64,000 nucleotides of DNA from Zeugodacus cucurbitae. Lineage: Eukaryota; Arthropoda; Insecta; Diptera; Tephritidae. The notes beneath the pieces were generated by a model, which had not been told where the DNA came from, ran no database searches, and saw only the letters and a program-made list of their open reading frames with translations. The position numbers and the translations under genes are program-made. Positions within the stretch are counted from its first letter, which is position 1; each line of letters begins with the position of its first letter. The stretch lies in NCBI RefSeq assembly GCF_028554725.1, contig NC_071667.1, positions 15,607,501 through 15,671,500 of the forward strand. Direction: 5' to 3'. Of the stretch, positions 1 through 11,758 are shown piece by piece.

Positions 1-155
1 CTACCGGAGTCTATTTTACGTAAAACTTGATGGAAAACATGATTTTGCTCTGGAAGTAATTGAGGAACTAATTCTGTCACTTAATGTCGCAGTGCTATGA
101 AATCATAATCTAGCTCTCGTGCAATTTCATTCTCAAAATCATCCATATTGTCTCG
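1..155 (-). pseudogene. Helitron helicase fragment
   Basis: On the minus strand the frame reads DDFENEIARELDYDF, then a stop, then roughly LVPQLLPEQNHVFHQVLRKI up to the window edge. The second part resembles the lead-in to the Pif1-type helicase Walker A motif in Helitron Rep-helicase proteins, where an E-Q-x-x-x-F helix precedes the DAPGGTGKT loop. The in-frame TAA after DYDFIALRH breaks the gene. An intact family member would unwind and help transfer the rolling-circle transposon strand; this copy cannot. The family call is by motif resemblance only. Confidence 0.5.
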
Positions 156-352
156 TCGAGGAAAAAATAAATTTTTTGACAAACAATTGTTTTATCTTTC
201 GTAAAAAAATTTTTTATTAATATAAAGTACCCTATGTTGCTTCTAGTACCTTCAAGAGAATATGTACAAAGTTTCATGATGATCGGTTCAGTAGTTTTTG
301 CGTGAAAACGTAACAAACAAACTTACATTCGCATTTATAATATTAGTAGGGA
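1..352 (-). mobile_element. Helitron 5' terminal part, cut by window edge
   Basis: Read on the minus strand, the element opens at 352 with TCCCTACTAATATTATAA. This is the TC start seen at Helitron 5' ends, and it follows a host A, as expected for insertion between A and T. The next 200 bases are non-coding leader ending in an AT-rich tract, then coding sequence of the helicase gene starts and runs off the window. The same start consensus recurs at 17578, 22331 and 28216. The distance from terminus to helicase is far too short for a full Rep-helicase gene, so this is an internally deleted copy. No 3' end is visible. Confidence 0.75.
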
Positions 353-3300
353 TACATATTTATAAAATTTACAATATTTTTTTTAGATAAATATTTTTTA
401 AATAGGTAAAATTCTGTAATAAGTATGTACTTGGTTCAAATTTCAGATATCACAGTCAGTAACGTGTAACAACCTAGTCTGATGCGAAAGTGAGCTTAAA
501 GAAATGTAAGTAGGAACATGTTAATAATTGAAATGTATTTTAATAAATTTTATTTATACATATTTTCAGCTTTTCCTTTTACTGTTAATTTTATGCTATT
601 ACAATTTTATGCATTCTCAACTACATGCAGTCATTTCGGTACTCATTGGTGAACAGTGTATATATGTAACATTGTGAATTATACAATGCAGTTATTAAGT
701 GTTCTCAACTCAAACAAATATATTTTCAGTAGTGTTTGTCTGTGGCGCGAATTTATTATTTGCATATACGCACAAATATGCGTTTCTGCGTTTCTGCATA
801 TTTGTATATATGTAGATATATTTAAATAGAGAAATTTCATAACAAAAAATTATACAATCATTATAAGTGCAATACAATGCGTAACGTCAAAAAAGCACAT
901 ACCTATATGCATATATAGTATATGGATATTTTTATAGTACTTGCTTAACCCTTAAGTATAGTATATATGTATGTGATATATCAAAATCAAGTTAAATAAA
1001 ATGACTTAGTAATACACTCAGTGGCATATGTGTAGCTTTTCTACTGATAATACATTTATATTCATTTATATCAATCTTTTTCCGAAATTCGAAGGGTTAA
1101 AGTAGCAATATTGGAATAACAGTATATGTAATAAAAAAATTGTTTTTATATACTTATTTATATTCGTGTATATTTTAATTTCATATTTAATATGTGCTTT
1201 TATATCGGTGTATACATTTAAACAAATAACATGCTTGTATTTGCACAAAGCTGATTGTTTATTTTTAAAATGCACTCAACGCATGATGAAACAAACGAAA
1301 AGCACACTTATAAATTGTATATTTACATTACACTGAATAAATATGTATGTTAGCATTTTGTCTGCTTATGTGGGTTGGTGTGAGTGCCACTTTGTATTAC
1401 TATATGTGATGCTCATCGCTCTTGATGCGCATTAAATGCACACATATAAACATAGATCCTTTGCCCGATTCGTGTGAACAAAGTGCATTGCATCTATATC
1501 AAAGTCGAAAATTCACATATTCAAATAAGTCTGTATGTCACTGTAAGTAAAATAATTCATTTTTCAGCACAGACTAAATATGGGGTGTGCCATTAAATTA
1601 ATTATGTATATAATTAAACTTGTCGTTATTGAAGAGTAAACGTGAGAAAGTATTTCAATTCTTTCGAAAAATAACATATTTTTTTAACATTTTTCACAAA
1701 AAGCTAGGGAAAGAATCGGAGAGTTATTTTTAATAACATTTATTAAAAATATAGGTATCTAAAGGATAAAAACCGTCTTTCTTTCGAAAATATGCATCCA
1801 AAAATTTTATAAAAATTAAATATTTGCAACAAAAAATAAAAGAATTAAAAATCCTTACGTTTTTCTATATATCATAGTTTTAATAATCTCTCTGCGAATT
1901 TTTAGTTTGTTTTAAGAAAAGAATATCATTTTTTTTTTTAAATTTCATTTTTCATTTTTTTGTTTGAAAGGTACCAAAAGATCTTCAAAATTTCTCTATC
2001 GAAGAGTGCAACTAAGTCGTGCAGTAAGTGCTTAACAGCGCATTCAATACATTTCAATAAAATATGTAAGGAAACATTCATGAATATCCCGTATCCAGGA
2101 CTATTCGACTATTGATGTAAACAAACAAAGCCAGCCAGCTAACAAAATCTACACAAGCATATTATTTTACGCGCATAATGTTTATTTCTTCACATGTCTG
2201 CTTGATTGTTATGTACATTGTGTATACACAATCACATAAATATAAAAATGCATGTGTACACTGTCCTTCAACATGCTGCAAAGGTTTTTTACACACTGGA
2301 GTGAACGGCATAATGGTATATCTGTGAATTTGACTGACAAATTGGTATCTCTTCATTTTCATTTTAATTTTTCTGCTTCATTATTTGTGTGTGATGTGCG
2401 TGATTTCCACTTTTATGCCTCCATCCTTTATGCGTACATATTTATAAATGCCTGTGCTAATACCCCTCTTTATGTATATGTTCACCTTTGTGTTCAGCCA
2501 TTCACAGTAACCAGATGGTGGAAATATGCAACACTTTTTCGTTGTGTTCGTCCGTCATTTATACAATACTTTCAATGCTTTTATTTGTACATAAATAAAT
2601 ATGCGTTGAATGTCTTATGTGTACCTAGAAAATAACAGCATCTGACTACGGCAATGAAATGATTGTGATGCAAAATAACATGTAAGTTATTCACAAGCAG
2701 GAAAAATATGATAATAATAATCGAAATTGTACAATTTTTCAAGTGTATATGCGTGCTTGAACGCATTTATTCAGTTTTCAAATATATAGAATTCTTTTTC
2801 ATATATGCGTATATTTTAATGGCTATATACCAGCTCAACCGTTAGTAAGTCAACCCAGAAATGACACATACATGTATAAACTTCCAAATCTATATAACAA
2901 CAGTTTTTTTTTAATTTTTGCCACCATTTATATTTACTTTCAATTAATTTTTAAACAAACTTAATGGTTTGATTTTTTTGTTGTACATATACAAAAGCTT
3001 GACGATTTGAATATGCAATAATTTTCATTTAAATATTTTCAAATACATTTATTCTTGTTTTATGCCAAATTTGTGTACCCTATTACAATTATTTATGAAC
3101 AGCGGATATGTCTAGTCTTTATATTAAGAAAATGCTAAAAATATCAAATCCAGTTAATTTTTTAATATTATACACAATAACCAGTTTGGTGGCTTTTTCT
3201 TGACTTCGTATATTATCTATCTATCTATCTATCTATTATTTTTATAATTTTTTATTTTTTATGAAATGAAATAAACTATGAATATGCTTTCGCATAGCCA

Positions 3301-3501
3301 GCAAAATACCTCATATTTCTGCCATAAAATATTTCAACGCATTGAATTCTTTTCCGGCCAAGGACAGTGCGTATGTTAGCTAGAAATTATGCGAGTATTT
3401 GTACATACATACTAACATGTCAAAAGCATATTCCAAGTATGTCTGGTATGTACATCATATATGATTATGTTGTGCGTACTATAAAGTGTATTTTGCTATT
3501 G
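353..3501. other. AT-rich intergenic DNA, no gene seen
   Basis: Only short scattered open frames without recognisable domains are present on either strand. The base composition is AT-rich with frequent ACATACATATG-like runs typical of fly intergenic DNA. A TATC tetranucleotide repeat sits near the right end. I see no transposon ends here. Confidence 0.6.
3214..3236. repeat. TATC tetranucleotide microsatellite
   Basis: Nearly six perfect tandem TATC units. Likely length-polymorphic between individuals. Confidence 0.9.
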
Positions 3502-3894
3502 GACAGATGGGCTTCGGCTGAGCTGGGAAGGCGCTGGTCAGTTACCAACACATGCTTAGTCGCAAGATCCTTCTGGCCTAAGGTTAACCGCGGTAGGTCT
3601 ACTGAACTTTTCGCCCTAAGTAAACCTCACCTCTACTTAGTCGTAGGGGTTCTTACTGGCCATTGCCCCATTGGGATCCACGCTGTAAGGTTAAAAATCT
3701 TACCGGATGCTAGCTGTAGAAGCTGCATGGAGGAGGATGAGATGGAATCGTCTCATCACTTTCTTCTGGAATGTCCCGCCTTTGCGAGATCAAGAAAGAG
3801 ATTTCTTGGATCTCACTTTTTAGAACAGGCTCGCGAAATAGCGAATATAGAGGTTAAGAATCTCTGCAGATTTGTAGTAGGTTCTATGCTTTAG
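3502..3894 (+). pseudogene. C-terminal tail of an RNase H-type LINE polyprotein
   Basis: An open frame of about 130 codons ends at TAG 3892-3894. It carries the C-terminal signature of non-LTR retrotransposon ORF2 proteins of the I/LOA/R1 type: a TGHCPIGIHAVRL stretch, then CRSC, then HHFLLECPAFA (a C-x2-C...H...C cluster), then R-x-R-x-FLG. In such elements this region follows reverse transcriptase and RNase H. Nothing upstream of about 3500 matches, so the copy is 5'-truncated, as is usual for target-primed reverse transcription. The frame is open, which suggests moderate age. The exact clade cannot be fixed without the RT domain. Confidence 0.7.
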
Positions 3895-6079
3895 CAGTTG
3901 GCTCATCGTTCAGTGTATTTTTGAGAGGTATAATTTATACATATATATTTATAAATCATATATACGTATATACATATGTATATGTATGCTTTCTTTTGCA
4001 TTTAACTGCAATTCCATTCAAAATATCAAAATTAAAGCGTATATATGTGCTGGTGTTAAGGTCTTAAAATATTTGTATACCTTAATAAGCTAAACACATG
4101 AGACCTTCCGTCGAAATATACGAGTATACGCATTCCTGCAAGTATGCCTTTAACTATGACTACGGCCGTCTAACTGTTTCTGCCATTCCACGATATTCAC
4201 AGTGATTAGCATTATAAATATGAAAAACTTTGCACTTTTATAAATAGGCGCATAAATAATATTTTACTGGACACTGAATGAGCAAGTATTTATGTTTGTA
4301 TATATCTGTGTATAAATAAAAAAACGTTAATCGCATCTTAACTGTGAGCATTTTAATACCACTTTACGCTCTTCACTTACACATTAAGCAAACTATTTAC
4401 ATTCTCAATGCGATTACCATTTGGTTGTGGGAGAAGAGTAAAAAGCGGAATCTGAAATAAATAAAACCGCAATAAAATGTTAACAAAATACAAATATGGC
4501 GAAATTTATGTGGCGCGGCGCAATTGAGTGGAAGGAAGCTGATAGGCCCACTGTTTGCGGCCTGACTCATAACCAAATAGTACGGTATATTGTATACATA
4601 TATATATATATATATTAATATATATGGGGTTATAAAAATAATTTTTGCCGACAATTTGTGGAAAAAATAACAAACAAAACAATTCTCATACATTTTATGA
4701 AAATATCACAAATTTATTGTGTAAGTAAGTAAGTGAATTTTGGTACCCAAACTTTAAAAACTTGTCCGCTCAAAATTATTTGGGTTTTATGGCTGCTATG
4801 TCATATGGTTTTGTATAAGTTATATTTTGCAAAAGAAATCGTAATATATCATTTCTGTAATAAACTGCCAATAGGATTGCATTTCTATTTTGGCTTAATT
4901 TTAAATACTTAAGTAAAGCAAACACTAAACATATCGATGAAAAACTAATTCAATCAGCTTTAAAAATTGTAGAAATATTTTACATTGCACATTTGTTTAA
5001 CAAAACAAAATGTTAATAAATAGTCGATGATAAAAAATATTTCCATTTGAATATTTAAACACAAATTTATTTATTCAAATTGCAACCGCATAATACTAAA
5101 AATTACTTTCCCTTACAAAAATATACGCATATGTATATCCAAAACATATACATATACAAGCAATGTAAATATAAATGTATGACTCGGATACAACACACTT
5201 TTATGTGTTTTTTACTGCCTTCAGGATATGCTACCGTGTAGCATGTTGGGGTAATCCCAGTCGGTAGACATTTTACACCAATCGCCGAAGGCAAAAAACG
5301 CAGTGAGGGACCAGGCTTATGTTGTTACATGCCATTGTTTGTACATACATATGTACCTTTTATTTCCACACACACACAAATACAAACACAATGTACCACA
5401 TACACACTCAGATGTGCATATACCAGCAGTAAAGCCACAGAAAATCTGTGATATGTAATGAAATCCAAGGGATTTTCTCGCTGCTACACAACACTGTGCT
5501 GCTGTTCACCCGCTTGTCTGTCGCTCTGCCTGTGTGCACACACGCTTCTGTTTGTTACGCTGTCCGTTGATCCCGCTATCAGAAAGTTGATATACTCATT
5601 GTATTCTATTTTGCTTCATCCATATCTATCAGTTATCGGCAATCGAAAAGACATTACAATAACAATACATAGCACGGAAAAATAATTTAAGAGAAAGACG
5701 TGGGAAAAAAGAAAACTCGAAATTCGCCTGCGGAAACACATATTTCGATTTCTATTTTATTGCGTAGTTGAAATTCGTAGTTTTCTGCAGCGAAATTTCA
5801 TTCAAACAAATTGTAAATAGTAGTAAGTTATTGTGGGATATGTATAATATTTGAACTGAAATGCGATACGCTCGATTATTTGATTCGAAGGTTTCCATTT
5901 TTATTGAAGTAACGAATGTGAAGTAGTATAATGAAGAGCCGTAAATAACCGCTATATAATATAAATTTAAATTCGAGATTTCGGGGATAAACTAAATATC
6001 TATGGGATAGTATGATTACCAATCAAACTCAGCCAAAATACTTTAAGGACATTCAATAGCTAGAGGAAGTACATACGTA
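3895..6079. other. Intergenic DNA, no gene seen
   Basis: AT-rich sequence with small unconvincing frames. An AT dinucleotide run lies near 4598-4622 and short AC runs near 5370. No transposon termini or RNA genes were recognised. Confidence 0.55.
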
Positions 6080-6160
6080 TTAGGTTGGCAAATGTCTGCC
6101 TTTCGCTTTTTTCTCTTTATTCAATATTTTATAAAAAGTGTTACAGTGGTTGGATTTAGT

Positions 6161-7206
6161 TCAAATATGTGCCGTTTCGTTCGATAATCTTTTTCCATCT
6201 AGACGGCAACACATTAATACCCACAGCCACTTTTCACAAGCTTCTTTTGACTTCAACTTTACACCACCAAGCGCATTCGCCATGGACAGGAACAGGTTAT
6301 TATCTCGTGGCGCTATGTCCCGGCTATATGGTGGATGCGATGTTGCCATCTAGACGGCAACACATTAATACCCACAGCCACTTTTCACAAGCTTCTTTTG
6401 ACTTCAACTTTACACCACCAAGCGCATTCGCCATGGACAGGAACAGGTTATTATCTCGTGGCGCTATGTCCCGGCTATATGGTGGATGCGATGAAACCTC
6501 CCATCCGAGCTCCCGTAGCTTCTGACGAGTCATCAACGAAGTGTGTGGTCTGGCTTTGTCCTGGTTGGACACTACACCCTTCCTGTTAGCCAATTCTGGA
6601 CGCTTCTGGTCGATCGCCTGCTTCAAGTGGTCTAGTTGTTCGCAGTAGGTGGTAGAATTAAACGTCTGGACATATGGGAGCAGCTTATAGTGGATGATTC
6701 GCTTCCAATCCCACCAAACACAAAGCAAAACCTTCCTGGTCGTCAATCCCGGCTTCGACCACGACCGTTTTCGCTTGATATTGTCGTACGTGATCCATTT
6801 TTCGTCGCCAGTCATCATAAATGGGTATAGCTCTTTCCGTTTCAACAGCATATCGCAGGCCAAACGTCAAGCTTTTTTGTGTATCCACCTTTTGCTGATG
6901 GTTTAAAATGTTTTGTAACTAACTCCCATCTCCTGTGCGATGTCACGAGATGCCACATGACGGTCTAACTCGATGTTTTCCATGATTTGATCGGTATTCG
7001 TCGTGACAGGTCTTCCGCCGGCTTGCTTATTCATGTTGTCATTTTCAGTCGCTCTGAATCGTAGAAATCATTCCTCCGCAGTTCGAAGTGATAGATTACC
7101 ATCCCCCAAAACAGCATTAATCTCACGGAACATTTCTCTAGCGGATTTGCCTTTAACGAAGGAAAACTTTAAAATTGAGCGAATTTCGTCGTTAGTGAAC
7201 TCCATG
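6161..7206 (-). pseudogene. Mariner transposase pseudogene (DD34D)
   Basis: Minus-strand pieces together cover most of a mariner transposase, a DNA-cutting enzyme that acts on its own inverted repeats. The N-terminus reads MEFTNDEIRSILKFSFVKGK (7206 leftward), with the helix-turn-helix region after it. Further pieces read GGRPVTTNTDQIMENIEL and then, after stops and a deletion, TGDEKWITYDN, NQDKARPHTS and YSRDIAPRDNNLF. The three catalytic aspartates (GDE, NQD, PRD) survive and the last two are 34 residues apart, which defines the DD34D group. Frame changes after the N-terminal domain and a 151-bp tandem duplication near the C-terminus inactivate it. The original C-terminus lies in the left duplicate (6161-6349). 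Confidence 0.88.
6195..6493 (-). repeat. 148-bp perfect direct duplication, 151-bp period, inside mariner
   Basis: Bases 6195-6342 and 6346-6493 appear identical, offset by 151 bases with a 3-base spacer. Since 151 is not a multiple of three, the second copy changes the transposase frame and ends it in unrelated residues. Perfect identity within an otherwise decayed element points to a recent event or an assembly artefact. Confidence 0.9.
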
Positions 7207-7290
7207 TTTACACGTATATAACTGTTAAACGCAATATCCAAACTGATCATGCATAGCGTCGTTTTGTAGGTTATGTCAAGACCTTTCAAT

Positions 7291-8981
7291 GGTGTATTGT
7301 ACTGCCGGATACGAGATCTGTAGCGCTTTATACATAGCCGCGAAATTCAACAGACAAAAAGGCGGATTCTCCTGAAGTTTAGTTTGTTCTGAGGACTTCT
7401 TAGATAAACTAATATCGCAGATATGATTTGGTATCAAAGCAATAAGTAATGAGGGTATATTATTCATCATTATTAACTTAACAAGAAATATTCTTAGTCG
7501 CTATAGATAGCACGAAAAGAGCAAATATTTAATTTAAGAAGAGGTAGTAGAAATAGGAAGAGGTAGATAGATACAATAGCTTCAACCTGCCCAATCATCC
7601 AGCCACTCTTCCCTACATGGGGATGTAAATGTATATTCCAAACTCATGCTGAATCTAATCACTTTCATTGCAAGTATAATGTTAGAATGGTTGTGAGTCC
7701 AACCAAGTTGCATAGAATATTTATATGACATATTTATTTGACATAGTGCATATAATATGTCAAATTATTTCGATTTTTTCCAAGCCTTTAAGGGTTTGTA
7801 ATCAGAGATTTTTCTTACAAGTAGATTCTCAAAATATTTTTCAAATTGGATTTGCATTTTAAATAGCTATAAAAACAAATTTAAATAAATAGCAATAAAA
7901 CTGGCTTAAGATGTCGCATTGAAGGCAATCGAAATTAGAAAACACATAAATGATTGTACTATATCTTTCCAGTACTCATAATTTCTATGCAAATACGCAG
8001 CCATATTCGGACTATACATACGAACCAATTACGATGAGTTGTTGTTCATACAGCAGGCTGCTCCGATAACAAAACATCGACTAAGCTCTCATTTTGCACT
8101 TAAAGATTGAAAGCTTATCCTATCGACAGGTATGTTAGTACCTAAACCCAACAAGAACAGCAGGCACATAGCCGACTAAACAAGTGACAAATTGGTATGA
8201 ATAGAACGCAACGTTAGCATGATTAACCATTTGTCATGCGTCAATCACACACACAACAACAACAACACAGTCATCTATAGAAATAAACAAAGAATGGTGT
8301 TCCAGCACTCAGAGAGGCCACAAAAAGCAAATTGAAGGACGATAGACAGCACGGATAGATCACAAACCTACCATATGTATACTTGTATCGTTTGTATAAC
8401 TTAGTGTTTTCGTATTGGCAATTTAGCATATGCAATGCCTATTTTCCGGCTGCTACACGCTGCAACACGCTATGAGCCCAAAGAGGATTTTATCATAGTA
8501 CAAGCATAGGCTGTCAATAAATGTATTTATATGTGCGCACGTAGGAGCTATAGCATTCAAATGATTGAATGACTGCTTGGATGTCTCAACTAACTTTTAT
8601 GCCACATGAAAGTGTCTGTGTGTGTAAATCCATACCCATTCATGCTCTAGTTTTGTATTTTTCTATTGGCTCGCCCATTCATATTGCTTTTTATCGACCC
8701 AAATTGGCGTAAAAAATCGGAAAATTCAATAAAACAAATTGATTGCCTAGATACTCTGCAGAAAAAGATAACAAATCGTTCGTTTGTTAAAACAGTGAAA
8801 GGAAAACATGACGCGTGTTGAGGCGCTAGAAGTGTGTTACGTGCTTGAGTTACGATTGCGACATTGAGGTATCGACTTATTTATATATACAGAAATATGT
8901 TTTCATGCGTACACAATTCACTTCAATATCGTAGACTATCTACTGTTGTTTGTCTAGCTTTTTAAGCGGTAAACTATTGTT
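7291..8981. other. Intergenic DNA, no gene seen
   Basis: One 64-codon minus-strand frame (7276-7470) abuts the mariner but shows no recognised motif. The rest is AT-rich with a CAACAACAAC run near 8255. No features supported. Confidence 0.5.
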
Positions 8982-9395
8982 GTAATAATCAAAGTGTATT
9001 CAACAAAGTGAACTAAGTATTTATATGACATTTTTTTTTTACCCGAATTTGACATGTTTGTTGCCATTGGTTTAACCCTTACATTTATTCAAAAATTCAA
9101 ATTTTGAAATTCAAATGTAAACAAATTTCAAACCAAAAAAAAAATATTTTTTAAATGAATAAAATAAAATGCCGAATACTTTCTGCTTATGCAAAACAAC
9201 TCATGGAAGCAATTTACTAATGTTTTGTGCTCCAACTGACAAATTGCAAACAATTTTATCAATATATATTACATTGTTCAAGATAAAAAAAGACGGGTTA
9301 ATGTAAACAAATACATAAATTGTTTACCATTTTATTGTCAAAAACGGGTATGTCAAATACTTAGTTCACTTTGTTGAATACACTTTTGTAATAAT
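8982..9395. mobile_element. hAT-type MITE with 32-bp inverted repeats and 8-bp TSD
   Basis: The inverted repeats 8991-9022 and 9355-9386 are perfect reverse complements over 32 bases (AAAGTGTATTCAACAAAGTG at the outer end). The element proper is 8990-9387 (398 bp), flanked by GTAATAAT at 8982-8989 and 9388-9395. An 8-bp target duplication is the hallmark of hAT transposons. Subterminal blocks (GACAT...ACCCG against CGGGT..GTC) are also inverted. There is no coding capacity, so it must have been moved by a transposase from elsewhere. Confidence 0.88.
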
Positions 9396-10270
9396 AATAT
9401 TTTCGATAAATTTTTACTATATTTTATAAAAATAAAAAATAAATAAATAAATTTGTAATGCTCACGCTTCCATTGAGCATGTAGATTTTCTGTACTGACT
9501 GTGAAGCAGGTGATGTTTGACTGTTAGCTTCTCTTCTTTTAGCCAACATGTCCTTTCTCGTTAGGTTCCTGTATATTAATGTTTACCGCTCAGTTTTTTT
9601 TTTCATTGTTGGCTTGACTCATCTTCGTCAACAAAATATACAATATACCTTCCCATGAATAAATATATACACTTGCCTCATATTTCATGCTCTAATAAGC
9701 TTTTTGCTCTTTTACATCCTTTTATAAAGTAGTCACAGCTTTGATGTGCAAACACATCACCTCAACTTTCCGGCATGTTCAGGAAACACATTAAACTCCC
9801 TTTTATGACACACGTATTTTTGCCTTTCCCTTTTCTTCTTTGTATATTTCACCAACGCATTTCCTTTTTTACTGCACCCTAACATTACGAGTATGTGACC
9901 TGTCTGCTTATCCAGTCGGTACACATCAAGTTGTTTTGGGCTTTGGTGAGATATTTTGCCACATTTACAACGCCTTGGCGTAATCCTTGCTGGCTCTCCT
10001 GGTAGTGAGGTTGGAATGTTGAATATACATACATATATATACTTATGTAAAGAAATACCCTAAAAAGAAATGCACTGGCCATTTTGATGACTTTTCGATG
10101 GTCTGTTTCTACGTACTCGTACGATATGGTGAGATAACACAAACGAATGGAAAGAAACGAAGTGGTAAACATTATCACGAAAATCCTACTCACTGTCGAT
10201 GTTGTAGATGTGGTGAATAATTAAAAAAAAACTAAGAAAAAAATGAAATCAGAAATGAAGTCTAACACAC
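9396..10270. other. Intergenic DNA, no gene seen
   Basis: A 102-codon minus-strand frame (9885-10193) lacks homology signals and has low-complexity aromatic runs from AT-rich DNA. No other structure noted. Confidence 0.5.
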
Positions 10271-10498
10271 TATGGTGAAAAACGAAAATAAACGAAGGTG
10301 TAAAATTGATCACGAAGCTACCACTAACTAACGAAGCTTTCCAAGCTGTGGTGAAAAACGAATTGAACCGAAGGTGTAAAATTGATCAAGAAGCTACCAC
10401 TAACTAACGAAATTCAATAAGCTATGGTGAAAAACGAAATGTAACGAAGGCATAAAGTTAATCACGAAGCTACGTCTAACGAAGTTTAGTAAACGAGC
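10271..10498. repeat. 76-bp minisatellite, three units
   Basis: Units start at 10271, 10347 and 10423 with TATGGTGAAAAACGAA or a one-base variant. Each continues through AACGAAGG, AAATTGATCA or similar, and GAAGCTAC. The period is 76 bases for both steps, with moderate divergence in the third unit. The shorter word AACGAA also recurs within each unit, suggesting older sub-repeats. Confidence 0.85.
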
Positions 10499-11758
10499 AT
10501 ATTGGAACTACCACAAATATAATAAATTCGGAACTAGTTCGAATTTCAAAATAGGATATATCCACAATACAGCAACAAATACAAGTATATGCCAATATTT
10601 TAGTTAGCTACATATTCACAAAATTTAGGGAAATCTACTAGAAAATGTGCGCACATTTTACTCCTTTGACGTCCCAAGCTGAGATTTGTTTGTTGATCCA
10701 ATTTGAGAAAATGTGTTGGCAGCTCAACGTAACTCGCAATTCAAAACACTTCTACAAACCTCCCATATCCCATACCTTAGACCCGGAGGTAGTCATACAA
10801 TTCGTTATTACTGTTCTGGATTGCTGTGTCTTCGAGACAAGTAGATGCGTTACATATATATATATACATGTAGATATGACTCCCCTGGGACTCCGAACTC
10901 TTTCATTCATATACATATGTTTGTGTGGAAGTACATTCTCGTACTGTGTATGTTTATATTTTTGGTGCGTTTTCGTGAGGAGCGCTATAAAATCTAAATG
11001 CACGACCACATTTTCCTTATTTTATTGACACTTCTAAGCGAGCGTGTCCGTTTGCAGATAAGCCTGCTGCCCAAAATAAAAGCAGGACGACTCCTCGAGC
11101 CATTTTCTCTGGCCAATTTGATTGCATTTTGTGAAATATTTGAAAATGAATTTTTAAGCACTTAATTTCCAACACAAGTAAACAAACAGCAACAGCGCAC
11201 ATATATGCATGCATACGTATTACACATATAAAAACGTCATATGTTTACAAATACAACAACAGTTAGGTGATTTGTACGTTTTTATTAGCTTTCTGCTTTC
11301 TCATCTTGTTGCTAATTTGTCTACACACGATTTTGTAGGCAGCATATATAATATATGCGGTATGCCTACATATACATCTACAAACACATGTATGTATGTA
11401 TGCATGCCTGCACGTGCCAATGTGTGTGGGTTAACTGTCGGTTTCGTGTGGACAGCCATGCATAATTTACATTTCGGGCAGTTGTTAATGGTTTGACATT
11501 TGTGTCCTTCTAACTAGTGTCCATGTTGTTGTTGTTGCCTTTGTTGATGTATGACTTTGCTGCCATGCAAAATGTATTGCAATAAATTTCGGCAATCATC
11601 AAATGTCTCCATGCAGCTGGCAGTAGATTCGTTAAAATATGGTTGGCATGCAAAATACAAAAAAGAGATTTTCAAATTGCTGAGGACACACTGCTTTCAA
11701 GGATTAATGTTGTTTGTCGCTATATAAGCTGGGCGTAAATTCTTAAAATATAAGTTTT
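10499..11758. other. Intergenic DNA, no gene seen
   Basis: Overlapping frames on both strands of 60-130 codons look like chance frames with biased composition. No domain or transposon end recognised. Confidence 0.5.

Larger units (their letters stand above)
6080..7290 (-). mobile_element. Degenerate mariner-family DNA transposon
   Basis: The left end at 6080 begins TTAGGTTGGCAAATGTCTGC, a standard mariner inverted-repeat start. The transposase lies on the minus strand and its N-terminus begins near 7206. The right inverted repeat is not intact; the call of the right edge near 7290 rests on the leader GGTCTTGACATAACCTAC just before the start codon. A direct duplication (6195-6342 and 6346-6493) disrupts the C-terminal part. 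The element is defective because the reading frame breaks in several places. Confidence 0.85.

Noticed and set aside
2252..2635. 127-codon plus frame
   Set aside because: Composition of F, Y, C, H typical for chance frames in AT-rich DNA; no domain, no splice context, overlapping minus frame of similar quality.
3895..6079. Possible tRNA or snRNA near 5220-5290
   Set aside because: A short GC-balanced stretch with local inversions, but no A/B box pair or cloverleaf could be drawn.
7276..7470. 64-codon minus frame next to the mariner
   Set aside because: Runs across the presumed mariner boundary and shows no motif; could be an unidentified element scrap, not reportable.
9885..10193. 102-codon minus frame
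   Set aside because: No recognisable motif; hydrophobic stretch arises from ATATACAT runs on the plus strand.
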